DNA from: Parabacteroides sp. An277
GTDB lineage: Bacteria > Bacteroidota > Bacteroidia > Bacteroidales > Tannerellaceae
Assembly (NCBI RefSeq): GCF_002159645.1
Contig: NZ_NFJB01000023.1
Location: 1-61,791, forward strand
Direction of reading: 5' to 3'
DNA length: 61,791 nucleotides
In this document: positions 18,981 through 28,406 of the stretch, in pieces
Layout: every line of letters begins with the position of its first letter
Position numbering within the stretch: position 1 is the first letter of the stretch
The notes under the pieces: generated by a model
What the model saw: only the letters and a program-made list of their open reading frames with translations
What the model was told of the DNA's origin: nothing
The model's database searches: none
Translations under genes and position numbers: made by a program

Positions 18981-21365
18981 ATGAAAAGTTATTTTACAAA
19001 AAAACAAAAACAGAGTGTATGGAGTACCTTTTTAGCAAGTACTATTATGTCTTTATGTTTATGTATGAGTTCTTGTGGAGAGGATGAACCTGCCGAGCAA
19101 TCCATCAACCAATCATTCAAAGACCAAGAATTACTGTCTTATCTGTTGGAGCACTATGATTTAAATAAAGACGGTGAACTAAGTACAGATGAGGCTGAGC
19201 AGGTAAAAACATTGGAGATTGGTCTTAACATTACCAATCCGGATGGGCTGGAGTATCTAACTGCATTAGAGAATCTGATTGTAGGGAATAACCATATCCA
19301 GCATTTGGATTTATCTACTCTCTCTGTTTTAAAGACCTTGAATATACAAGGCGATTCCTTACAAACCCTCAGCTTGTCCTCAGACAATGTCTTGGAAACG
19401 TTAACCTGCTATAATTGCCCTTTGCTAGAAACGAGTGAAGAGTTTTATCAGCAATTTGGGAATATATCCACACTACAGTGCGATAGCAATTTTTTGCAAA
19501 ACGTAGAATTAGATGTTTTTCCCAAATTACATAAGCTGAATTATAGAGGAAAAGCATACTTTACTCTCTCTAACAATCAAACACTGGATACGTTATTCCT
19601 TTACTATCCAACAGGTACTTCTGAGCTATTAAGTATCAAAAAAGCGGCTTTGACTTGCCTGTATACTAGTAATTTTAGAAATATTCAAATAGAGGCATGT
19701 CCTAATTTAGTCGACTATAGTGCCAGTATAAATGAATCTCATACTGATTTTTCAAATAAAGTAGAGATAAAAGATTGCCCATCTTTAATAAAATGGGAAT
19801 CTCATAACTTTGAAATCATATCCATAGAAAACTGCGAGCAATTATCTGAACTAAATGTGCTTTGTACAGAAAACCAAACTTTACAAATAAAACAAGCAGA
19901 CAATTTGAAAAAACTTACGTTGAGAGGCAATTCTTATAATATCAATTCGGAAGACGAAACGTCATCCATTCCCAATATTCTGTTTGAAAATTTGCCTAAT
20001 TTAGAATACATAACGATAAAAGGAAATTTAACATCTGTAGATTTAAGCAAGAATCTGAAGCTAAAAGAAATATATGTTGAAAATGCAGGTTTGCGCTTTT
20101 TAAATGTAGCAAACCTTCCTCATTTGAAAAAAATCATCTGTAAGAATCATCGCTTAAATGTATTGGACGCATCTAATTGCACACAATTAGATACTTGCAT
20201 CTTACAAGAATATCATTTACCACCTCGCATGGATCAATTTCCCATCGACAAAGCTCCTCTTACTTTGCAAGCTGTAAAACTCGAAGGATGTAAGAATTTA
20301 AAGTATTTGGAATTAGGGAAAGGCCAAATAAAAAGCCTCGATGTAAGTGATACGAAGCTACGGACATTAGACGTTCGTGATTTAGGCGAAATGCCAGGAC
20401 TTGGTTATAGTGATAGGGCACTAAAGGAAATAAAACTAAATCCTGATATGGAGGAGTTGTATTGCCAAGAAAATGTAATTGAATCATTAGATTTAAGCCA
20501 TACCAATATAACTAAATTGGATGTTAGCGATAATGAACTTCAACATCTGAAACTAAATACTCAGATAACAAAATTACTTTGTAATAAAAATAGACTTTCG
20601 TCTTTGGATTTAAGTAATTGTACACAATTGGACACACTGAATATTAGCATTAATAACTTAAAGGAGTTGTCTTTGAAAGATCTATCTTCTTTATCATTTC
20701 TTGAAACAAGTAAAAATCCATTTAAAGAAATTGTAATAGAAAGATGTCCCAATTTGAAAGCAGTAGATTTGGGTAGCGAGCAATGCACAATGGTTCGTTT
20801 AGTAGATTGCATAAGTTTGGAACATCTAAGTTTGTCTTCTACAAATTATACATTAGAAAATTGTCCTGAGATAGAAAGTTTGTATCTTTCTTATGCTGCA
20901 CAAGACGTATTAAATATGGAAGAGTTTCCCAATCTGAAAACACTTTATGTACAAGATTGTTTGGCAGAAACTATATTGATTGAAAACTTATCTCAATTAA
21001 ATACTCTCTATATTTCAGATAAAAAACTACAATTATTACAAACATCCAATCTTCCACAATTAAAACAGATTGAAGTTCGGGATAGCAAAGAGCTTCCAAC
21101 AATCAATTTATCTGACAGTCCTTTGTTGGAATCAATGACATTGATAAATTTAATATCGTTATCTTCCATTGATTTATCTTCTTATCCCCAATTGAATGAT
21201 TTCTATTGTCGAGGTTGCGATTTGTTTACCTCACTTGATTTCACCAAGAATTCACTGCAATTAAAGGCAGATTGCCGAGGTAATCAATCCCTCCAAACAA
21301 TCTACGCAAATCCGAATCAAAATATAATCAAGGATGATTTTACGAATATCGAATATATTTATTAA
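18981..21365 (+). CDS. EF-hand/leucine-rich-repeat surface lipoprotein 1
   Basis: A 794-residue lipoprotein: hydrophobic segment 17-31, lipobox MSSC with lipidated C32, then acidic GEDEP, resembling Bacteroidetes lipoprotein export signals that send proteins to the cell surface. A calcium-type EF-hand loop (DLNKDGELSTDE) at about 56-67 leads into irregular leucine-rich repeats to the end, many of the form LxxLxLxxC/N. The C-terminal 45 residues match the next gene almost exactly. The coding DNA is much richer in AT than the ATP synthase genes. Binding partner unknown; adhesion is a guess. Confidence 0.88.
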   Translation: MKSYFTKKQKQSVWSTFLASTIMSLCLCMSSCGEDEPAEQSINQSFKDQELLSYLLEHYDLNKDGELSTDEAEQVKTLEIGLNITNPDGLEYLTALENLIVGNNHIQHLDLSTLSVLKTLNIQGDSLQTLSLSSDNVLETLTCYNCPLLETSEEFYQQFGNISTLQCDSNFLQNVELDVFPKLHKLNYRGKAYFTLSNNQTLDTLFLYYPTGTSELLSIKKAALTCLYTSNFRNIQIEACPNLVDYSASINESHTDFSNKVEIKDCPSLIKWESHNFEIISIENCEQLSELNVLCTENQTLQIKQADNLKKLTLRGNSYNINSEDETSSIPNILFENLPNLEYITIKGNLTSVDLSKNLKLKEIYVENAGLRFLNVANLPHLKKIICKNHRLNVLDASNCTQLDTCILQEYHLPPRMDQFPIDKAPLTLQAVKLEGCKNLKYLELGKGQIKSLDVSDTKLRTLDVRDLGEMPGLGYSDRALKEIKLNPDMEELYCQENVIESLDLSHTNITKLDVSDNELQHLKLNTQITKLLCNKNRLSSLDLSNCTQLDTLNISINNLKELSLKDLSSLSFLETSKNPFKEIVIERCPNLKAVDLGSEQCTMVRLVDCISLEHLSLSSTNYTLENCPEIESLYLSYAAQDVLNMEEFPNLKTLYVQDCLAETILIENLSQLNTLYISDKKLQLLQTSNLPQLKQIEVRDSKELPTINLSDSPLLESMTLINLISLSSIDLSSYPQLNDFYCRGCDLFTSLDFTKNSLQLKADCRGNQSLQTIYANPNQNIIKDDFTNIEYIY

Positions 21366-21408
21366 TGTCTTAATAATTAGTCATTATGGAATGTGGATTG
21401 ATAAATAG
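21334..21408 (+). pseudogene. Vestige of a second beta-helix gene
   Basis: A 24-codon frame overlaps the end of LRR gene 1. Its first 13 residues (MILRISNIFINVL) are identical to the start of the 679-residue beta-helix protein at 23823, and it ends WIDK-stop like that protein's NVWIDK-stop. The shared 3' 14-mer TGGATTGATAAATA is at 21394-21407 and 25848-25861. This fits a former beta-helix gene that lost its middle. The start match is also explained by the duplicated LRR 3' end, so the WIDK end is the independent evidence. Confidence 0.5.
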
Positions 21409-23854
21409 AATCAAAAAAAGTGTATGGAACTTTGTTTTTGTAAGTTATGTAGTTTCCTTATGCTTATGTATGAGCTCCTGTGAAGAAGACGAACCAACTG
21501 GTCAGTCCATTAACCTATCGTTCAAAGACCAGGAATTGTTATCTTATCTATTGGATCATTATGATTTGAACGGAGACGGAGCATTGAGTACGGAAGAAGC
21601 CGCACGGGTGAAAGAATTAGAAATAGATTATTCTATCACCCATTTGGAAGGCTTGGAATATCTGACTTCTTTGGAGAAGTTGGATATAACAAATGGCCAT
21701 ATCCAACATTTGGACTTGTCTTCTTTCCCGTTATTAAAGACATTGAGCATACAAGGCGATTCTTTGCAAACCATCAGTTTGCCTTCAAACAATTCCTTGG
21801 AAACAATGACTTGCTATGCTTGCCCTTTCTTGGAAACAGGTGAGGATTTTTATCGGCAATTTGGGAATCTGGAACGTTTGTATTGCGATACCACCTTTTT
21901 AAGCATAGTAGGCTTAGAAGTTTTTCCGAAATTACGGGTATTGGATTATAACGGGGAAATCTATTTTGATATTTCCGGGAATCAGCAATTGGATACGTTG
22001 ACGTTGACATCATCTTGGGATGGTACTAAAAAATCTATAACAATCAAAAATGTATCTGCACGGGCTATAACTTTAAATAGATGGGCGTTGAATTTGTATA
22101 TAGAAAATTGTCCATCTTTAGATTCGCTTCGTGTAGGTGGTGATAGTAATTCTTTAACCATAAAAGATTGTCCGTCAATGCAAAATTTATATTTTCAAGC
22201 CAAAGTGGATAGTGCATTAACGATAGAGAATTGTGAGCAATTGGAACAATTGTATTCTTATGTAGGTGATATGAAGTTGGACTTAAAGCAAGTACCTAAT
22301 TTGAAAAAAATCTCTTTGCAAAGCTATATATATGAACCGGCATTTGTAGAAGCTTCCACACAAAATATCTCATTTGCAGAAGTTCCATCATTGGAAGAAC
22401 TGCGTATAAAAGGTAATGTTTTATACAGTTTGGATGTAACTGAAAATAAACAATTGAAGAAGTTAGATATAGAAAGTACAGCAATACATTTTTTGAATGT
22501 TTCTCATTTGGAAAATTTGGAAAGGCAAACATGCAAAAGTCATAGGCTAAGCATGATAGATGCATCATATTGTACACGATTAGATACTTGTATATTTACG
22601 GAGACAAGAGATGTAACATTAGAATCTTTAAATGTTTCAGGATGTGCTTCTTTAAAATGCTTGGAACTGGGAAGGCATATGATAGAAACATTGGATTTAC
22701 GAGATACAGATATTCGTAAATTAAATGTTAGATATAAAGCAGAATCATTAAACCCGTGGGGTACTATAAAATACTTGTATTTAAATTCAAACATTGAAGA
22801 ATTGGATTGCTATAATAATCGAATAGAATCTTTAGATTTGAGTCATACGAACATTCAAATATTAGATGCAACGAATAATTCTCTAAAGGAATTGAAAATT
22901 GGTTCAAATATAAAGGTGTTGAAATGTAGAAGAAATTACATTCCAGAGTTAGACTTATCTAATTGCCATTTATTAGATACGCTCGATTGCAGTATGAACA
23001 GTATCAAAGAATTGTCTTTAGTAGACATGCCATTTTTGAAATATATAGAAATTACAAATAATAGTCTTGATAAAGTGATATTGCAAGGTTGTCCAAACTT
23101 AACCGTTTTGTCGGTAGGTAATAGTGGAACTTCTAAAAATTATTGTTCATTAGTCCAATTATTAGATTGCAATGGCTTGGAAAATGTGGATATCTCTGCA
23201 TTAAATTATCAAATAAGCAATTCGCCTAATTTAAAAAGCCTATCTCTTAATCGCGTCAATCAAGATGGTATTAGCATAAAAGATTATCAGAAGTTGCAAT
23301 ATTTATCTATTCTGAATAGTTCGATTGGAGAGATTAGCGTAAGTGATTTACCGTTATTAGATGAACTAAGAATATCTCAAAATGAGAAATTAAAATCTAT
23401 TCAAATGGAAAATATTCCGCAATTAAAAACAGTTACAATAGACAATAATAAGAGTTTGCAAGTAGTAAACCTTGTAGATTTTCCATTACTGAATGTCGTT
23501 AAAATTGCAGAAAATAGAAGTATGGAAAATGTAAGTTTATCCTCTCAAGCATTAACAACAATAGAAATGACAGACAATGTGAATATATCAAACTTAACGA
23601 TTGAAGCTACTCATTTGACATCCCTGAAATTAAGCAACTTAACAAATTTGCCTGTAATTGATTTGTCCTCGTTTAGCGAATTGGTTTCTTTTAGTTGTAC
23701 AGGATGCGATTTGTTTACTTCACTCGATTTTACACAGAATTCATTGCAATTAAAGGTAGATTGCCGAGGTAATCAATCCCTTCAAACAATCTACGCAAAT
23801 CCGAATCAAAATATAATCAAGGATGATTTTACGAATATCGAATATATTTATTAA
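21386..23854 (+). CDS. EF-hand/leucine-rich-repeat surface lipoprotein 2
   Basis: An 822-residue paralogue of the preceding lipoprotein with the same layout: hydrophobic segment, MSSC lipobox (C32) then EEDEP, EF-hand loop DLNGDGALSTEE (about 56-67), then leucine-rich repeats. It is closest to copy 1 at both ends and diverges in the middle repeats, as expected after duplication with gene conversion or repeat shuffling. Its apparent start (ATG at 21386) lies within the vestigial frame at 21334-21408. AT-rich throughout. Confidence 0.87.
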   Translation: MECGLINRIKKSVWNFVFVSYVVSLCLCMSSCEEDEPTGQSINLSFKDQELLSYLLDHYDLNGDGALSTEEAARVKELEIDYSITHLEGLEYLTSLEKLDITNGHIQHLDLSSFPLLKTLSIQGDSLQTISLPSNNSLETMTCYACPFLETGEDFYRQFGNLERLYCDTTFLSIVGLEVFPKLRVLDYNGEIYFDISGNQQLDTLTLTSSWDGTKKSITIKNVSARAITLNRWALNLYIENCPSLDSLRVGGDSNSLTIKDCPSMQNLYFQAKVDSALTIENCEQLEQLYSYVGDMKLDLKQVPNLKKISLQSYIYEPAFVEASTQNISFAEVPSLEELRIKGNVLYSLDVTENKQLKKLDIESTAIHFLNVSHLENLERQTCKSHRLSMIDASYCTRLDTCIFTETRDVTLESLNVSGCASLKCLELGRHMIETLDLRDTDIRKLNVRYKAESLNPWGTIKYLYLNSNIEELDCYNNRIESLDLSHTNIQILDATNNSLKELKIGSNIKVLKCRRNYIPELDLSNCHLLDTLDCSMNSIKELSLVDMPFLKYIEITNNSLDKVILQGCPNLTVLSVGNSGTSKNYCSLVQLLDCNGLENVDISALNYQISNSPNLKSLSLNRVNQDGISIKDYQKLQYLSILNSSIGEISVSDLPLLDELRISQNEKLKSIQMENIPQLKTVTIDNNKSLQVVNLVDFPLLNVVKIAENRSMENVSLSSQALTTIEMTDNVNISNLTIEATHLTSLKLSNLTNLPVIDLSSFSELVSFSCTGCDLFTSLDFTQNSLQLKVDCRGNQSLQTIYANPNQNIIKDDFTNIEYIY

Positions 23855-25862
23855 TGTTTTAGTTTTCATTATTCTGGGGACATATACTTTAAGTGCCCAC
23901 AATTGGCCGGAATTTACTCCGAAAGAAACCATTTCTGCAGGAGTTTATGTAGTAACACAAGATCATGCTGTAACGACCAACATGACCATGCAAGAAGGAG
24001 TTACACTGATTTTTGATGGTGGCAAATTAACAGGTAGTGCTAAGATTATGGGTAATTACACGCAAATCATTGCATCCAAAACACAAATCTTTGATACATC
24101 TTTAAGTTTTGATGGAATCTGGAATATCGACCGGGCTTATCCGGAATGGTTTGGAGCGAAAGCAAGTACAAGTACTAACCCATTTGATTGTAGTGCGGCT
24201 ATCAATAAAGCTATCGAATTAAAGCAAGTGGGCGAAGTTTATATTTCCAGGGGAAATTATTATATCAAATATCCGATTAACATGAAATATGGAATCATTT
24301 TATGTGGAGAAAAAGCAGTCATGGTATCGGAAGAAGAAAATGCAGGTTCTACTATTTGTATATGGCCTTATGATAAGGAAAACTGTTTGCCTCATTTTTC
24401 TTCAACAAAAGATTTCATCATTACGGTCAATGTAAAAAATGCAAGTTCTAATCCTATGTGGGTGAAAACCTATCCTGCTCCATTAACTGCGATACGAAAC
24501 ATATATTTCTACAATAACGATGCTAAGAATGCTATCTTAAAGGGCGTTCTGTTTTCCGGTGGCATGGAAATCACACATTGCCGGTGGTGGAATTTTGCGC
24601 AAGCAGTTAAATCCGTATCTTCTGTTTATGCAGACAATAAAATTATTACGGACTGCCAATTCGATAATAATGTAAATGGAGCGTTTAATGATTCTTATGC
24701 TTTCGATTTATCTGGACTGGGAGACAACTTGACTTTTAAGCGTAATCATATTACAAAAGCAGGCGGTTCCTATAAGTTCAAAGGATTAAAAGTAGATAAG
24801 ACCAATGGAGCTGAAATTTGCGATAACATCATCAATGCTTCTTCACTGATTAAAGACAGCAAAGCGGTTTCTTTTGTTTCCAATCATTTGGAAGGCGATG
24901 ATACACAACTTACAATCCAACGGAGTGTAGTCCACGTATCGAATAATTTCTTTGAAAAGGGAACAGAACCGAGCCTTGTATTTGATGAAAATGCAGATAA
25001 CTATGATTTGTCGGTTGTTTCATTAGTTGATAATTCGTTTTTATATTATGAGCATGAAAAGAAAGATAGCCAGAATAAAGATTATATAGAACCTATCAGT
25101 ATGTATGATTTACAGATAGATGGAAGAATTTCACTCGAAATTTCCAATTCTTATCGTTATTGGGTGAAACGTAATATGATAAGTAAAGTTTATCCTATAG
25201 GACTAACTTTATGCGATAAAAGCGGAAATAGTATAGACAGTTTTAATAAATACAGTTATTTCCTTTCAACAAAAGGATCATTAAAAACAGCTTCTACTGG
25301 TGCCAATGTTTGCATACAATGTAACTCCGCTTTAAATACAGGAAATGTTTCTTGGACGATTATGACCAATAGTCAAGTAAAATGGAAAATAGAATCTGAT
25401 ACTTATACTTATTCTGCAATCTTGATTTGGGATAAAGATAGAAAGATTGTACATCCAAAAGTAAATATGACAAGTGTTAATCCCACAAAGAATGGAAATG
25501 GAGTATTAATGTGGATGAACGGAGCCAATGACATCGGTCATCAAGCCATGGTACGTTTGATCCGGACAGGAAATAATACTACAAAATACGTGGACTTACC
25601 TTTTACGGGCACTCATTTTATTTATGATAATGGACTTAGTGTTTGCGGTTTTCCATGGAAGAATGCAGATAACAGTATTACCGAAATTACCGGCATAACG
25701 CCTATCGGTGCCATCGAGTTTGTAGGAAATAATGTCGTTTGCCGGAGCAAGACCAAACCGGCTTCTACTTCTGGCTGGAAGAATGGAGATATTGTATATA
25801 ATTTAGGTTCCGGAACGAATGCCATGTGGATTCTCTCCGACAATGTTTGGATTGATAAATAA
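23823..25862 (+). CDS. Exported right-handed beta-helix protein
   Basis: A 679-residue secreted protein. The signal peptide is about 1-26 (VFIILGTYTLSAHN). A short lead domain (TMQEGVTLIFDGGKLTGS) and the AYPEWFGAK motif, common in Bacteroidales pectate-lyase-like proteins, precede a parallel beta-helix (about 110-420) with repeated N-rich turns, and a C-terminal beta region follows. No clear catalytic residues can be assigned, so it may be a polysaccharide lyase or hydrolase, or a binding protein. The ATG lies inside the last 32 bp of LRR gene 2, so the two are translationally linked. A start further in would remove the signal peptide. Confidence 0.8.
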   Translation: MILRISNIFINVLVFIILGTYTLSAHNWPEFTPKETISAGVYVVTQDHAVTTNMTMQEGVTLIFDGGKLTGSAKIMGNYTQIIASKTQIFDTSLSFDGIWNIDRAYPEWFGAKASTSTNPFDCSAAINKAIELKQVGEVYISRGNYYIKYPINMKYGIILCGEKAVMVSEEENAGSTICIWPYDKENCLPHFSSTKDFIITVNVKNASSNPMWVKTYPAPLTAIRNIYFYNNDAKNAILKGVLFSGGMEITHCRWWNFAQAVKSVSSVYADNKIITDCQFDNNVNGAFNDSYAFDLSGLGDNLTFKRNHITKAGGSYKFKGLKVDKTNGAEICDNIINASSLIKDSKAVSFVSNHLEGDDTQLTIQRSVVHVSNNFFEKGTEPSLVFDENADNYDLSVVSLVDNSFLYYEHEKKDSQNKDYIEPISMYDLQIDGRISLEISNSYRYWVKRNMISKVYPIGLTLCDKSGNSIDSFNKYSYFLSTKGSLKTASTGANVCIQCNSALNTGNVSWTIMTNSQVKWKIESDTYTYSAILIWDKDRKIVHPKVNMTSVNPTKNGNGVLMWMNGANDIGHQAMVRLIRTGNNTTKYVDLPFTGTHFIYDNGLSVCGFPWKNADNSITEITGITPIGAIEFVGNNVVCRSKTKPASTSGWKNGDIVYNLGSGTNAMWILSDNVWIDK

Positions 25863-25872
25863 TTGTCCAGAA

Positions 25873-25988
25873 ATTTCCTCGTATGGAAACGCGCGTTTCC
25901 TCCCGGGGAAACTCCAGTTTCCTGCCGGGGAAACGAGAATTTCCTCCCGAGGAAACGCCAGTTCCCTCACGGGGAAACGAGAGGAAAC
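25873..25988. repeat. Phased dyad array B (22 bp x 5)
   Basis: Five dyads of the form GTTTCC-n6-GGAAAC have centres at 25881.5, 25903.5, 25925.5, 25947.5 and 25969.5, an exact 22-bp period, with a half unit at the end. It begins 10 bp after the beta-helix gene and fills the gap between convergent genes. It is far more GC-rich than the gene to its left. Confidence 0.93.
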
Positions 25989-26012
25989 TGGAATATATTT
26001 TCTTTCAACTAT

Positions 26013-27188
26013 TTAGAATTTCTTCAAAAGGAACGTAGGGTTGACGCGCAGATAGACGCCGGCCGAGAAGCTGGTGGCGTTCTTCAGGTGGATATATACG
26101 TCGATATCGGCGCCGATGCTAAAGCCATGGCCCAGCGTGCGAGACCATTCCGCGCCCAGCGTGACCATCTGGGGCGAATCGAACGTCCGCCCTTCGTCTG
26201 ACAACGAAAGCGCGCCGTAGAAAGGACTGCCCAAGACCGAAACGAAATCGCGGCACATCCAATACGCGGCCTTCACCCGGAAATCGCGCAAGTCGGCATA
26301 GGTGCGGAGATAGAAGCCAGCCCCCATGTCGAAAGGCCAAAGATCTCCCGCTTGCTGCCAAGAGAAAGTGGCATCGGCCTCCGCCTCCACGCGCTTTACG
26401 ACGGAATGGCGCGGATTCCAAACCGCCCCCGCCCCTATCGCGCCGTTGACCAGCGTCTGCACGGAATGCGTATAAATCGTATCAATCTCGCCCCCGCGAT
26501 GTTGCGCCAATGCCTGCACCGGCAGGTAGAAATGCCACGGAGAGGTTTCGGCATTCAGCTTGATTTCAGACGACAACCCGACTACGAACGACTCCTGATG
26601 CGTATCTTCCCGGAAAATGAAACTGCGCCAATCCACCCACACGTCCAGCTCGAACCGCCGGGACACGTAGAGCAATTGCACGCCCGCCTCCGGGTCTGCC
26701 ATCAGGTTCAGTTCCGGATTGTACAGAGGTTCTGCCAGCCCATGGCTCACCCTGCCGTAGATATCGCCCAGCACGATGCGGAAACGATCCGACAAGGCCG
26801 CCTCCGCCCGAAACCAAGGCAACGCATGAAAGCCCCGTTGGTATTGCTCGCCGCTCCATTCCGCGATGTCGTGGTAAGCATAGCAGGGATAAGTCGTCGC
26901 GCCCCAATAACGGAGCAGATGCGCTCCCAGTTCCAGCCGCAAGTTTTTCAGTGGTTGATAGGTCAACTTCGGTTGCAACCAGAATCCAGGCAATGAATAC
27001 CCTTTCTGGAACCCGCCCGCATATTCATCGTCTTTAAAGAAACTCAAGCTATTCAATTCTATCGACAATTCCCCCTTCCGAAGCGAATCGAGACGGCTCT
27101 CCTCGCGGAACACCCGTTCGCCCACCTGCGCAAACAAAGGGCACACCAGGCAAAGTGCCACTCCTAAAGTTTCTATTTTCCGTATCAT
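26013..27188 (-). CDS. Predicted outer-membrane beta-barrel protein
   Basis: A 391-residue protein with a signal peptide (MIRKIETLGVALCLVCPLFAQ, cut near residue 20). The rest has alternating amphipathic strands, aromatic girdles, many glycines and a terminal phenylalanine (NPTFLLKKF), the usual end of an outer-membrane barrel. No named family was recognised. The ATG at 27188 is chosen over one 24 bp upstream because it leads directly into the signal peptide. Composition is GC-rich. A terminator just upstream separates it from tatC. Confidence 0.72.
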   Translation of the reverse strand: MIRKIETLGVALCLVCPLFAQVGERVFREESRLDSLRKGELSIELNSLSFFKDDEYAGGFQKGYSLPGFWLQPKLTYQPLKNLRLELGAHLLRYWGATTYPCYAYHDIAEWSGEQYQRGFHALPWFRAEAALSDRFRIVLGDIYGRVSHGLAEPLYNPELNLMADPEAGVQLLYVSRRFELDVWVDWRSFIFREDTHQESFVVGLSSEIKLNAETSPWHFYLPVQALAQHRGGEIDTIYTHSVQTLVNGAIGAGAVWNPRHSVVKRVEAEADATFSWQQAGDLWPFDMGAGFYLRTYADLRDFRVKAAYWMCRDFVSVLGSPFYGALSLSDEGRTFDSPQMVTLGAEWSRTLGHGFSIGADIDVYIHLKNATSFSAGVYLRVNPTFLLKKF

Positions 27189-27197
27189 AATGATGTT

Positions 27198-27233
27198 AAA
27201 AAAAGGTACCAAGAAACATTTCCTCAGTACCTT
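27198..27233 (-). terminator. Terminator after tatC
   Basis: Read on the minus strand, AAGGTAC (27233-27227) pairs with GTACCTT (27209-27203) and runs into a stretch of T. It lies between tatC and the outer-membrane protein gene. Confidence 0.72.
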
Positions 27234-27257
27234 ATTATCTCTGTTATTCGTATAAAA

Positions 27258-28085
27258 TCAAGCCTCTTCCCTTTCAAGCTCCTCGTCCTCTTCCGGCGGC
27301 GCCGGTTTGACAAAGAAGGCGCTTAGTTCGTACAACCCATAAAGTGGGAAGAATACGATGCTGAGCGTAAAAGGATCACTACTGGGCGTAATGAAGGCGG
27401 CTGCTATAAGCAAAGCCACAATCGCATGACGCCGATATTTGTGGAAGAAGGAGCGATTCAACACCCCTACCTGCGAAAGCAACCACGAAACAAGCGGCAT
27501 CTCGAACACCACCCCCATGACGAAGATAAGCATCAAGAAGTTATCCATATAGGAATCCAACGACACTTGGTCTTCGATAGCACTACTCAATTGATAAGTA
27601 GCCAAGAAACGGAGCGTCATCGGAAATACCAAAAAATAGCCTACCAGACATCCTATGAAGAACATCATCGTCCCGCATACAAACACCCAACGGACATTCC
27701 GCTTCTCGTTCTCGTAGAGCGCCGGACTGACGAACTTCCATATCTCATACATCATATAAGGAAACGTCAAGAGCAACGCCAACCAAAAGGAGGTGGTCAT
27801 GTGGGTAAAGAATTGTGATGCCAATTTAATGTTCACAATCTTTACCTGAAAAGCGTCATTACAGAAATCAGGGAGGAAAGAGAAATAAGAACTAATCTTA
27901 CACATCCACTGATAAGTAACGAAGTCGGACGTGCAAGGCGCCGTCACCACATGGTCGAACAACCACGGCATGAACGAAAACCCGGCAATCGCAAAAATAA
28001 AAAGCGCAAGGATAATACGGAATAAAGTCCAACGAAGTTCTTCCAGGTGATCCCAGAACGACATTTCTTCTTGTTGTTCTTCCAT
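27258..28085 (-). CDS. tatC: Twin-arginine translocase subunit TatC
   Basis: A 275-residue inner-membrane protein with six helices that recognises twin-arginine signal peptides and builds the Tat pore with TatA. The family opening MSFWDHLEELRWTLFR and the conserved PMLxRFLATYQ-type region are present. Bacteroidetes members carry a longer first periplasmic loop, seen here (about 38-90). The acidic C-terminus ends PPEEDEELEREEA. It follows tatA by 12 bp. Confidence 0.96.
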   Translation of the reverse strand: MEEQQEEMSFWDHLEELRWTLFRIILALFIFAIAGFSFMPWLFDHVVTAPCTSDFVTYQWMCKISSYFSFLPDFCNDAFQVKIVNIKLASQFFTHMTTSFWLALLLTFPYMMYEIWKFVSPALYENEKRNVRWVFVCGTMMFFIGCLVGYFLVFPMTLRFLATYQLSSAIEDQVSLDSYMDNFLMLIFVMGVVFEMPLVSWLLSQVGVLNRSFFHKYRRHAIVALLIAAAFITPSSDPFTLSIVFFPLYGLYELSAFFVKPAPPEEDEELEREEA

Positions 28086-28097
28086 CGTGCCTGCTGC

Positions 28098-28313
28098 TTA
28101 TTTCTTAGAATTGTTCGTGTTCGTTGTATCCGTATCGTCTATCTTGATATCGTCTTCGATGCCTTTTACACCATCTTTGAAATTCTTTACGCCCTTGCCC
28201 AAACCTTTCATCAGTTCAGGAATCTTCTTGCCGCCAAAGAGCAGCAATACGATAATCGCAATAATAATAATTTCACCAGTCCCTAAGTTTCCAATAAATA
28301 GCAAATTGTCCAT
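28098..28313 (-). CDS. tatA: Twin-arginine translocase subunit TatA/E
   Basis: A 71-residue pore-forming subunit. One membrane helix ([17 protein letters not shown], about 11-27) is followed by the conserved [20 protein letters not shown] amphipathic helix and an acidic tail. The GxxKIPEL motif is diagnostic. First gene of tatAC, with a -7 box at 28358-28365. No tatB was found here, as usual in Bacteroidetes. Confidence 0.96.
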   Translation of the reverse strand: MDNLLFIGNLGTGEIIIIAIIVLLLFGGKKIPELMKGLGKGVKNFKDGVKGIEDDIKIDDTDTTNTNNSKK

Positions 28314-28357
28314 GATATATAAATATTATTTAGTCTGTTTTTTTCTTTCGACGGGCA

Positions 28358-28365
28358 CAAAGATA
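28358..28365 (-). promoter_or_regulatory. -7 box of tatAC
   Basis: CAAAGATA on the plus strand reads TATCTTTG on the minus strand, a full TAnnTTTG match, 45 bp ahead of tatA. Confidence 0.65.
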
Positions 28366-28378
28366 CAATTTGAAATGA

Positions 28379-28392
28379 ATTGTACGTACAAT
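28379..28392. promoter_or_regulatory. Perfect palindrome between the tatA and fabD promoters
   Basis: ATTGTACGTACAAT is a perfect 14-bp palindrome centred at 28385.5, 24 bp from the tatA -7 box centre and 25 bp from that of fabD. It would overlap the -33 regions of both promoters, so a dimeric regulator bound here could act on both. No regulator is identified. Confidence 0.6.
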
Positions 28393-28406
28393 CCTTCGAA
28401 AATTAT

